From: Syntrophomonadaceae bacterium
Lineage (GTDB): Bacteria > Bacillota_D > Dethiobacteria > DTU022 > PWGO01
Length of the DNA: 8,787 nucleotides
Direction: 5' to 3'
Assembly (NCBI GenBank): GCA_003554535.1
Contig: PWGT01000121.1
Location: 1 to 8,787 of the forward strand
The position numbers and the translations under genes are program-made. Position 1 is the stretch's first letter, and every line of letters starts with the position of its first letter. The notes under the pieces are model-generated. The model saw only the letters and a program-made list of their open reading frames with translations. It was not told the DNA's origin and made no database searches. Below are positions 1 to 6,092 of the stretch, piece by piece.

Positions 1-216
1 CGTAGCAAGCAACTGAATAAACCATGCTCCAGCCTGATCCCAAAAGCCACTTATTTCAGCAGGAGTTTGAATGGTGTGAAAAAGGGGAGATTTGAAATAA
101 AGCATATTTACTAGAAATATCCCCAACAGAGCGAATCCCCTAATTACATCAAGTTCTTTAATTCTATCCTGAGGACGCAATGGCGAAGTAGTAGCTGAGG
201 CATGTTCTGAGTTCAT
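1..216 (-). CDS. DUF418/YeiB-type membrane protein, N-terminal part only
   Basis: This is the first 72 codons of a gene read leftwards off the window edge, starting at ATG 216-214. A strong ribosome binding site (AGGAGGGGA, about 221-229) lies just upstream. After a polar leader of about 18 residues comes RIKELDVIRGFALLGIFLVN (residues 18-37), followed by an aromatic-rich stretch. An Arg-x-x-x-Leu-Asp-x-x-Arg-Gly-Phe-Ala-Leu-Leu-Gly-Ile segment at the start of the first membrane helix is the hallmark of the DUF418/YeiB family. That family is also related to the heparan-alpha-glucosaminide N-acetyltransferase-like membrane proteins. These are polytopic inner-membrane proteins of roughly 350-400 residues, mostly without an established function. 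The family call is confident; no substrate or role can be inferred. It is divergent from the J-domain gene. Confidence 0.85.
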   Translation of the reverse strand, partial: MNSEHASATTSPLRPQDRIKELDVIRGFALLGIFLVNMLYFKSPLFHTIQTPAEISGFWDQAGAWFIQLLAT

Positions 217-261
217 ATATTCCCCTCCTATTCACATTTTGATTTCAATACCCTTTCCCCA

Positions 262-292
262 ATTATAAATAAATTCATGTTAAACTCTCCAA
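262..292 (-). promoter_or_regulatory. Weak candidate promoter for the DUF418 gene
   Basis: On the minus strand a perfect TATAAT lies at 267-262, with TTGGAG at 292-287. The 19-bp spacer is longer than ideal. It lies about 45 bp before the ATG of the DUF418 gene in a divergent intergenic region, so a promoter is expected here. The -35 match and the spacer are both imperfect, so this is only a candidate. Confidence 0.3.
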
Positions 293-336
293 ATACCGGG
301 CAACTCTATTAGCTAAATTAGCATAATAATCCTGGC

Positions 337-365
337 TTCACACTCAAAAATTTTTTTGGTATTAT
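337..365 (+). promoter_or_regulatory. Sigma-A/sigma-70-type promoter for the J-domain gene
   Basis: TTCACA at 337-342 and TATTAT at 360-365 each match the housekeeping consensus at five of six positions. They are separated by exactly 17 bp, which includes a run of seven Ts. Transcription would begin near 372 and give a leader of about 44 nt before the ATG at 416. The leader carries the ribosome binding site AAGGAG at 401-406. This is the best-looking promoter in the window, but the call rests on pattern alone. Confidence 0.55.
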
Positions 366-415
366 CTAAAACACCTAAGTAAATGGCATATCATCATCTG
401 AAGGAGCATTAAATT

Positions 416-1153
416 ATGGAAGTTAATTCTGATCTATTTGAGAATACACTAACTACAGAATCTTTGCTTGATTATTTGTGTAAAAAAGCATCTGAAGATA
501 ACTATGCGCCCCCCATATACGAAACAGAGTTATTACAAAACTTTTTTACTAACTACGAAACAATCATGAAATCTTCTGATCCCTTGAATATGTTTAAAAT
601 GCACTTTATCCTTTATCATTATTTATATAAACTAAAATCCCATATTATGGGAAAAGACCTTCCTTACTGTCTCCATATTCATCTGGCCAGTGTTTACTTT
701 TTGTTTCACCCTCCCCAGCATTTATGCCCTTATTTTGAGGAAAGCAGATTAAGCATCTGTATGCTTCCCAAAGACAAAAACGAACCATACTGCCAGCATC
801 ACACTTACCTATTAAAAAAACTAAGACAGGGAGGAATATTACAATCACAAGCACTGGAAAATTACTACCTGGACATAAACAATATTGCGGCCATGACTAA
901 AGAAGAACTGGATTACATGCTTTCCACTTGGAAAGCCCTGTGCAGTAGCCCTGACGAATTGGTGAAATGCTACCAGGTCCTTCAACTGAAGCCCGGAGCT
1001 GACCTGAAAACTGTTACTGCCCAGTATCATTATTTGGCCAAACAATACCATCCCGACGTAAGTCAGGAACCTGGTTCTCACCAGAAAATGAACCAGATTA
1101 ACGAAGCCTATAACCTTATCAAAGAACATATAAAAGCCCATAAGAGCACATAA
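416..1153 (+). CDS. DnaJ-related protein with C-terminal J domain
   Basis: A 245-residue soluble protein. The C-terminal 60 residues or so (about 182-240) form a J domain: a helix beginning YQVLQLKPGADLKTV, a basic helix II, the diagnostic His-Pro-Asp tripeptide at 212-214, and the INEAYNLI helix. J domains stimulate the ATPase of Hsp70/DnaK partners. The N-terminal 35-175 lacks the Gly/Phe and zinc-finger regions of true DnaJ. It resembles the N-terminal domain of the DnaJ-related family (Pfam DNAJ_related type): an LFK-like hydrophobic patch (MFKMHFILYHYLYKL, 59-73), then a YYLDINNIAAMTKEELDYML segment (150-169). It has seven cysteines (22, 85, 104, 115, 126, 176, 185) with no clear metal-site spacing. 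ATG 416 has AAGGAG nine bases upstream. It is monocistronic and convergent with the kinase gene. The J domain is certain; the N-terminal assignment rests on remembered family patterns, and the client is unknown. Confidence 0.85.
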   Translation: MEVNSDLFENTLTTESLLDYLCKKASEDNYAPPIYETELLQNFFTNYETIMKSSDPLNMFKMHFILYHYLYKLKSHIMGKDLPYCLHIHLASVYFLFHPPQHLCPYFEESRLSICMLPKDKNEPYCQHHTYLLKKLRQGGILQSQALENYYLDINNIAAMTKEELDYMLSTWKALCSSPDELVKCYQVLQLKPGADLKTVTAQYHYLAKQYHPDVSQEPGSHQKMNQINEAYNLIKEHIKAHKST

Positions 1154-1207
1154 GAAAACGCCTATCCTGCTTTACCTTAATGCATAAACGTGGCCTTTAA
1201 TACTATT

Positions 1208-3079
1208 TTAATAGGGAATAAAAAATTTAATAGTAGTTCCTTCTCCAACTTCGCTCTCTACCTGCAAGCCGCTACCCCAAATATTTTGCAATCTTTTATT
1301 TATATTCCAAAAACCAATGCCTCTATCTTCTTCCTCTTTTTCAAACAAACTCTCTATTTTATCTTCTGGTATTCCCGCTCCATTGTCGGTCACCATAATA
1401 TACTTTCCGCCTTCAGTTTCCTGGGCGGTTACAGTTACCTTACCCACCCCACTTTCCTTGGAACGAATACCATGCAGAATTGCATTTTCCACCAACGGTT
1501 GAATAGAAAAAGGTGGAACAAAAAAGTCTTTCAGCAGCTCTTCATCAATATTAATTTCTAATTCCAGCTGTCCAGTGAAACGTGCCTTTTCAATATTCGT
1601 ATAAACTTTTACCAATTCCAATTCATCTTCAATAGGTACTAAATTGGGTATTTCCTTAAAGTCAAAGCTCTGTTGCAAAAAAGAAGAAAGATCGTTGATA
1701 ATTTTGCGAGCATACTCAGGATCAGCATAAGTAAAATATGAAATGGTCGTTAGCACATGAAACAAAAAATGAGGTTTGATCTGGGCAAACAGAAAAGCCG
1801 AGCGCGCTGATTCTGTCTCCTGCTCCTGTTTTTTCATTCCTTCCCAAAATTGCTTCCTTTCCTCACCTATAATACGCAAATGATCAGCCAAACCTATAAA
1901 CATAAAAATCAGCAGGATCAAAAATCCCACCTGGGCACCATACATAGTGGCAAAATTATCTGGCATTATTCCCAAAGAACGCATGGACATTAAAATAACG
2001 CCTCCTACAAAAAACAACCACCCCCAAAACAAAAATTGTGCCGGGCGAGATTTATTTATCCAGCATATAACTGTGGAAATTATTACAAGTCCAGAGCCAA
2101 TAAGAGCAGTAGCAATAGCTAATTGCATGGCCAGGGTAAAATCAATAATTAGAGACAAAGGCATCATTACTGCTGCAAATCCACCTATAATCTTTATTAG
2201 AGTATCAGCAGGACGGTAATAATACTTTACCGACATTATTTGGGCAGTAAATAAATAGCCAGAAGCACACCCCGAAAAGAGAAAAAAGTTTATTGCATCC
2301 TGTCCCCATTGCGGGTAATTGGGCCAGAGGTATTGAAAAGATAATCCGTTGAATGTAAATAAAAACAACCCAATAGCAGTTATAAAAATAGTGTAATATA
2401 GGTAATTCTTTTCCTTGAAAAAGCCGTATAAAAATAAAGTGTAAAGGACAATCAAAATCAAGACTCCATAGTATATCCCCAACCCCATATAGTTTTTACC
2501 AGCACTACTTACAAAGCTATCCATTTCCCACACATTAACAGGTATAACCATGGCACTCTGGGTATCAACTCGCAAATAAAATGGTTGTTCTTCGTCCCAG
2601 TTAGAAGGAATATTAAAAACAAAATTTCGGTGCTCTATCTGCCTATTTTCAAATGGAAGGGAATCCCCAGTTCGGGAAAAACCATACTGCCCATCTTCCT
2701 GGGGATAAAAAAAATCTACTTGATCCAGTAAGGGATAACCTATTTCCAAAAACCACCTTTGCCTTTCAGAAACATTCTCCATGTAAAACCGCATCCAAAT
2801 AACAGCATCTGTATAGGAATAACTGGGAGCCCTGGGATCCCCGTGAAGTTTAAATTTTTCCTCATATTCTGCCGAAGAAACATCTTCAAAACCCAGTTTT
2901 CTTGAATGATCTTTGAGAAGTTCCAGGTGAGGGTTTAGGTTGTAACGTTGATTTGAAGTCTCTAAGGCCAGTTTTTTTTCGGTATGGGCATCTAATAACT
3001 CCTCATGGCCCTGGTACAACAAAAACACCAGGGCACAAATAAGGCTAACAATTACCAAAAAACCCTTTTTGGGGGGCAT
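1208..3079 (-). CDS. 7TMR-DISM sensor histidine kinase, LytS-type catalytic domain
   Basis: A 623-residue membrane sensor kinase. A signal anchor (about 6-22) precedes an extracytoplasmic region (24-195) of the 7TMR-DISM sensory type, expected to be a beta-rich ligand-binding fold. Seven hydrophobic helices follow (about 199-400) with a short helical linker. The catalytic part is of the LytS/YehU His_kinase type: phospho-acceptor His437 in QIKPHFLF, the N-box PLVENAILHG (528-537), the G1 box DNGAGI (565-570) and the Gly-rich GIGFWNINKRL (587-597). The kinase should autophosphorylate and pass phosphate to a response regulator, typically of the LytTR class, but none is encoded in this window. 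One oddity is that the residue after PHFLF is His441, where this family normally has Asn. ATG 3079 is preceded by GGTGA about eight bases upstream. A 12-bp-stem terminator separates it from the rnf operon, so it is probably transcribed alone. The signal sensed is unknown. Confidence 0.92.
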   Translation of the reverse strand: MPPKKGFLVIVSLICALVFLLYQGHEELLDAHTEKKLALETSNQRYNLNPHLELLKDHSRKLGFEDVSSAEYEEKFKLHGDPRAPSYSYTDAVIWMRFYMENVSERQRWFLEIGYPLLDQVDFFYPQEDGQYGFSRTGDSLPFENRQIEHRNFVFNIPSNWDEEQPFYLRVDTQSAMVIPVNVWEMDSFVSSAGKNYMGLGIYYGVLILIVLYTLFLYGFFKEKNYLYYTIFITAIGLFLFTFNGLSFQYLWPNYPQWGQDAINFFLFSGCASGYLFTAQIMSVKYYYRPADTLIKIIGGFAAVMMPLSLIIDFTLAMQLAIATALIGSGLVIISTVICWINKSRPAQFLFWGWLFFVGGVILMSMRSLGIMPDNFATMYGAQVGFLILLIFMFIGLADHLRIIGEERKQFWEGMKKQEQETESARSAFLFAQIKPHFLFHVLTTISYFTYADPEYARKIINDLSSFLQQSFDFKEIPNLVPIEDELELVKVYTNIEKARFTGQLELEINIDEELLKDFFVPPFSIQPLVENAILHGIRSKESGVGKVTVTAQETEGGKYIMVTDNGAGIPEDKIESLFEKEEEDRGIGFWNINKRLQNIWGSGLQVESEVGEGTTIKFFIPY

Positions 3080-3153
3080 ATTTAGTCACCAAATCCTTCT
3101 TAGCGTGTATCACTAGTTTGATATTTACTATGTTCAACAAAAATTATCGAAGG

Positions 3154-3186
3154 TAATTAGTTTGCTTATATGCTTATAATTAGTTT
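3154..3186. repeat. Paired direct repeat upstream of the sensor kinase gene
   Basis: TAATTAGTTT occurs at 3154-3163 and again, identically, at 3177-3186, separated by 13 bp. The two copies start 23 bp apart, about two helical turns. An 8-bp tandem repeat TGCTTATA (3163-3170 and 3171-3178) fills the gap. The element lies 75-107 bp before the kinase ATG in a non-coding stretch. Two 9-10 bp direct repeats with a 12-13 bp spacer is the known layout of LytTR-type response-regulator sites, and LytS-type kinases usually work with such regulators. The bases match the published LytTR consensus only around the AGTT core. The repeats are certain; the operator role is inferred. I see nothing else firm in 3080-3224: no convincing -35/-10 pair and no coding signal. 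Confidence 0.5.
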
Positions 3187-3221
3187 TCTACTTATCTAAT
3201 AAAGTTTCCTCTAAACTTTGC

Positions 3222-3265
3222 AAGAAAAAAAGATAGAGGGTAAATATTTAAATCCCTCTATCTTT
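3222..3265 (-). terminator. Rho-independent terminator closing the rnf operon
   Basis: On the minus strand the transcript folds into a perfect 12-bp stem (arms 3265-3254 and 3240-3229, AAAGATAGAGGG with its complement). The loop is 13 nt. A run of seven U residues (3231-3225), partly shared with the stem, then C and UU, follows. It begins 52 bp after the rnfA stop. The U-tract on this strand makes it a terminator for the leftward rnf transcript. It isolates the histidine kinase gene from rnf and marks rnfA as the last gene of the operon. Confidence 0.93.
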
Positions 3266-3317
3266 ACTTTAGTAAATATTTCAAGCTAGAAGATATAAAC
3301 AATTTGAAAATGCGCAT

Positions 3318-3899
3318 TTAAAGAGCAAACATCCCCGCAAACCCGGTAAATGCAAAGGAAAGAATCCCAATGGAAATCAAAGTAATTGCCACTCCCTGAA
3401 AAGGTGCAGGCACCTGGCAAACTTCCAGGCGGTCACGGATACCACTAACAATTAGCAAGGCCAGCGAAAAGCCCAAAGCTGCAGCGAAACCAAAAATTAT
3501 CGACTCTAAAAAACTAAAGTTTTTGTCTGCCACCAGAAGTGCTGCCGCCAGCACCGCACAATTAGGAGTGACCAGTGGCCAGTAGTTACCCAGGCCTTGC
3601 ATTAAATTGGGATTGTTCTTTCGCAAAAACCTTTCTATAAATTGGCCGATAGAAATAATTATCAACACAAATACTACAATTTGCAGGTATCCTATTCCCA
3701 GCGGTTCCATTACATGGTTGTGTATGAGCCATGAAATAGGAGTAGCCAGAGTCATAACCAAAATCATGGCCATACTCATACCCATGGCCGATTCAATTTT
3801 CCGGGAATTGTGCAAAAGGGGACAAACACCAAAAAACCGTTGCAGCACGAAGTTGTCAATAAGAATATAGATAAAGATTATTGAAACCAGTTGTTCCAT
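3318..3899 (-). CDS. rnfA: RNF complex subunit RnfA
   Basis: A 193-residue integral membrane subunit of the RNF ferredoxin:NAD+ oxidoreductase, the usual family length, with about six hydrophobic helices. It carries the two cysteines that, together with the RnfE pair, are known to hold a membrane-embedded iron centre on the electron path: Cys26 in GVCPLL and Cys114 in TPNCAVLA. The ending (SGIRDRLEV, then FTGFAGMF) is also characteristic. The sequence is somewhat divergent: PLVTPNCAVLA replaces the more usual PLITTNCAVLG, and the segment after the first Cys (HNSRKIESAMG) is unusual. ATG 3899 has AAGGAGGG eight bases upstream, and the gap from the rnfE stop is 29 bp. It is the last gene of the operon, followed by a strong terminator instead of the expected rnfB. 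Confidence 0.95.
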   Translation of the reverse strand: MEQLVSIIFIYILIDNFVLQRFFGVCPLLHNSRKIESAMGMSMAMILVMTLATPISWLIHNHVMEPLGIGYLQIVVFVLIIISIGQFIERFLRKNNPNLMQGLGNYWPLVTPNCAVLAAALLVADKNFSFLESIIFGFAAALGFSLALLIVSGIRDRLEVCQVPAPFQGVAITLISIGILSFAFTGFAGMFAL

Positions 3900-3928
3900 T
3901 TTCCAAACCCTCCTTTGATCACATCAAA

Positions 3929-4552
3929 TCAAGCCAAGTTTTGCTTTCGGGAGAAAGCATTCACCAGGGCAAGCAATAAGCCCAGCGCTATAAAAGCACC
4001 GAACGGTTCTTCCAGCATGCGGATAGGTTCATAATTGGTTCCAAAGATGTCTTCCACTAAAACAGCATTCACTGCAGTAATTGAACCAGTTCCCAAAATC
4101 TCCCTAATGCCACTTAACAACAACAACGCCACTGTAAATCCTATTCCCATTCCCAGGCCATCCATAATTGAACGACCTACAGGCTGGTTGCTTGCAAATA
4201 CTTCTGCCCTGGTTAAAACCACGCAGTTAACTGCCATCAATGGCAAAAATACACCCAGGGCCTCTCTTAGATCAGGCTGGTAAACATTCATAACCATATC
4301 CACAGCAGTTACAAAGGTTGCTACCACAATCAAAAAAACAGCTAATCGGTATTTGTGCGAAATATATCCACGAACCAGGGAAATCACCAGATTGGAACAA
4401 ATCAACACCACAGTAACAGCTATTCCCATGCCAAGGCCATTGACCAGGTAAGCACTAACGCCCAGAATAGGGCATAACCCCAAAACCAGACGCAAAACGG
4501 GATTTTCCCTTCCCACGCCTTTCCAGGCTTCCTGTAAGTAACTATTACTCAA
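3929..4552 (-). CDS. rnfE: RNF complex subunit RnfE
   Basis: A 207-residue integral membrane protein homologous to RnfA/NqrD. Together with RnfA it forms the pseudo-symmetric membrane core of the complex. Diagnostic segments are NPVLRLVLGLCPIL (Cys27), VNGLGMGIAVT, PLMAVNCVVLTRAEVFA (Cys110) and DGLGMGIGFTVALLLLSGIREI. The two cysteines match the pair that binds the membrane iron centre in RNF/NQR. The start is TTG at 4552-4550. It is supported by GGGGTGA six bases upstream, and the next in-frame Met lies well inside the conserved region. A 32-bp gap separates it from rnfG. The length is normal and there is no sign of damage. The long basic tail of some homologues is short here (SRKQNLA). Confidence 0.95.
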   Translation of the reverse strand: MSNSYLQEAWKGVGRENPVLRLVLGLCPILGVSAYLVNGLGMGIAVTVVLICSNLVISLVRGYISHKYRLAVFLIVVATFVTAVDMVMNVYQPDLREALGVFLPLMAVNCVVLTRAEVFASNQPVGRSIMDGLGMGIGFTVALLLLSGIREILGTGSITAVNAVLVEDIFGTNYEPIRMLEEPFGAFIALGLLLALVNAFSRKQNLA

Positions 4553-4584
4553 CTTAATTCACCCCTTTTTTAAAGGTTTCTATA

Positions 4585-5109
4585 TTAATCCATGTACTCA
4601 TTGCAAAAAGCCTCCACTACATCTCCCGCAGATTTAATAATCGGTTCTGTGCTTTTGGTAGCTCCCGTTACTACATCAAGGTCCCGCACATCTTCTGGCT
4701 CCTTACACGGCATTCCTTCAAACTGTTCCTGAAATTCTGGTTCCTCAATAACTCCTCCAATATCAGGAGTTTCATCATGATCATCTATTTCTATGCCTCT
4801 AATTTCTCCCTCACCACTAATGGCAAGCCTGTAATAAATATAATCGCTATAGCCCTCTACACTATAAGATGCTACAGCCCCCAAAAATTCACCATCTTCA
4901 TCATATACTTCCTCAAAAGTTATGCCATCTATTTCGACCTCTTCATAATCGGCTGCCCCAGCAAAAAATCCTTCCAGAGCTTCCAGGTGTTCTTCCAACT
5001 CCCTTTCTTCCACTATAGGTTCGCTCCACATATTCATCCCTGTCAATACCAGAGCGCAAACCAAAATAACTACTACAAGCATTACAGGGCTTCCACTGTT
5101 GTTAGCCAT
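4585..5109 (-). CDS. rnfG: RNF complex subunit RnfG, covalent-FMN protein
   Basis: A 174-residue protein with one N-terminal membrane helix (about 9-28) and an extracytoplasmic FMN-binding domain. The family motifs are HDETPDIGG (111-119, the usual H-x-ETP-G region) and VTGATKST (147-154). Thr151 in the TGAT core is the expected attachment site of covalently bound FMN. RnfG relays electrons on the outer face of the membrane between RnfD and the membrane iron centre. The exported part is remarkably acidic: by my count about 44 Asp/Glu against 7 Lys/Arg in residues 30-174. This is typical of proteins facing saline or alkaline surroundings. ATG 5109 overlaps the end of rnfD by 8 bp and has GGAGGTG seven bases upstream, so translational coupling is likely. 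It is slightly short for the family but has all its motifs. Confidence 0.95.
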   Translation of the reverse strand: MANNSGSPVMLVVVILVCALVLTGMNMWSEPIVEERELEEHLEALEGFFAGAADYEEVEIDGITFEEVYDEDGEFLGAVASYSVEGYSDYIYYRLAISGEGEIRGIEIDDHDETPDIGGVIEEPEFQEQFEGMPCKEPEDVRDLDVVTGATKSTEPIIKSAGDVVEAFCNEYMD

Positions 5110-6064
5110 TACTTTTCACCTCCCCGAATTTTCTGGGTACTGTAAAGTGATCAATAAGAGGAACCAATCCATTCATAATTAAAATAGCAAAAAAGACACC
5201 TTCTGGAAGGGTTCCATAAAGGCGAATCGCCATCGTTAAAAATCCACATCCCACGCCGAAAATAATTTTACCCAATGGAGTAACCGGCGAAGTAACCATG
5301 TCCGTTGCCATGAATAAAGCTCCCAACATAACTCCACCTGCCAGGACATGGAAAAGCCCGGTAGTCAAATGATCATGATACATTCCTCCACCTAATAATG
5401 CTCCCATTAGGAACACAATTAGAATAAAACTCCCGGGAATTCTCCAATCAATTTGCTTTTTGTAAAACAGCCATATGCTTCCAACCAATAATGCAAGAGC
5501 CGAAGTTTCCCCCATAGATCCGGCCATATTGCCAATAAAAAGTTGCTCCAGGGTAACGCCCATAGCCTCAGTTTCACCCATCAATGGAGTGGCAGCTGTA
5601 GTCCCGGTAATATCAACTCCGAATTCAAAAGGTTGGGGAAAATACCACTTATCTGCAAGAATCCCTCCCCAAGAAGCTACAAGCAAAGCACGTCCTACCA
5701 AAGCAGGATTAAATATATTATTCCCGGTGCCACCGAATGCCATTTTCCCAATAGCAATGGCAAAAAATGAACCGGAAGCAATTACCCACCATGGTAAAGC
5801 AGGCGGCAGAGTCATAGCCAGTAGAAGACCGGTAACTGCAGCGCTTCCATCTCCAAATAAATCAAATTTTCGTTTGCAAGCAGCCTCAGTAACCATGGCT
5901 ACAATAATGGAAATAATCATGGTTACCAGGGCATGATATCCGAATATAGCCACTGATACCACAGCTACAGGGAAAAGAGCAATCAACACATCTACCATTA
6001 CTGATCGCACAGTTTCTTCCGTCTTAATATGGGGCGAAGACGTAGAAACGAGGTTGCCACTCAT
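5102..6064 (-). CDS. rnfD: RNF complex subunit RnfD, membrane FMN subunit
   Basis: A 320-residue polytopic membrane protein, homologous to NqrB and thought to form part of the ion-translocating core. Numbering from the ATG at 6064, it has SPHIKTEETVRSVM near the N-terminus and LLLAMTLPPALPWW at about 80-93. The conserved GGTGNNIFNPALVGRA follows at 111-126, then DITGTTAATPL, whose last Thr (159) matches the covalent FMN site. Late motifs are FHVLAGGVMLGALFMATDMVTSPVTP and GCGFLTMAIRLYG, then PEGVFFAILIMNGLVPLID. The frame extends three codons further to a GTG at 6073, but that codon falls inside the ribosome binding site, so ATG 6064 is preferred. It lies 28 bp after rnfC and overlaps rnfG by 8 bp. 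All residues expected of the family appear intact. Confidence 0.95.
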   Translation of the reverse strand: MSGNLVSTSSPHIKTEETVRSVMVDVLIALFPVAVVSVAIFGYHALVTMIISIIVAMVTEAACKRKFDLFGDGSAAVTGLLLAMTLPPALPWWVIASGSFFAIAIGKMAFGGTGNNIFNPALVGRALLVASWGGILADKWYFPQPFEFGVDITGTTAATPLMGETEAMGVTLEQLFIGNMAGSMGETSALALLVGSIWLFYKKQIDWRIPGSFILIVFLMGALLGGGMYHDHLTTGLFHVLAGGVMLGALFMATDMVTSPVTPLGKIIFGVGCGFLTMAIRLYGTLPEGVFFAILIMNGLVPLIDHFTVPRKFGEVKSNG

Positions 6065-6072
6065 AACAATCA

Positions 6073-6080
6073 CTCCCCTC
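6073..6080 (-). promoter_or_regulatory. Ribosome binding site that fixes the rnfD start
   Basis: GAGGGGAG on the minus strand ends eight bases before ATG 6064, an ideal spacing. The alternative upstream GTG (6073-6071) shares its first base with this element and so could not be served by it. rnfD should therefore be annotated from 6064. Confidence 0.75.
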
Positions 6081-6092
6081 TCTTGGCTTTAC

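Noticed and set aside
1154..1207. Search for a terminator between the convergent J-domain and kinase genes.
   Set aside because: Only a trivial CTATT/AATAG inverted repeat at the kinase stop was found, with no GC-rich stem, so none was annotated.
1190..1561. A 123-codon plus-strand frame opposite the kinase 3' end.
   Set aside because: Its low-complexity Phe/Ile/Asn composition is the antisense of the kinase ATPase domain; there is no ribosome binding site or family resemblance.
3264..3317. A 17-codon frame starting ATG directly after the rnfA stop (minus strand), a possible rnfB remnant.
   Set aside because: The short peptide (MRIFKLFISSSLKYLLK) does not resemble an RnfB N-terminus, lacks its own ribosome binding site, and runs into the terminator region.
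5475..5936. A 153-codon plus-strand frame opposite rnfD.
   Set aside because: It lies entirely antisense to strongly conserved rnfD motifs and has no recognisable domain.
6065..6073. GTG at 6073 as the rnfD start.
   Set aside because: It overlaps the ribosome binding site, while ATG 6064 is correctly spaced eight bases from it.
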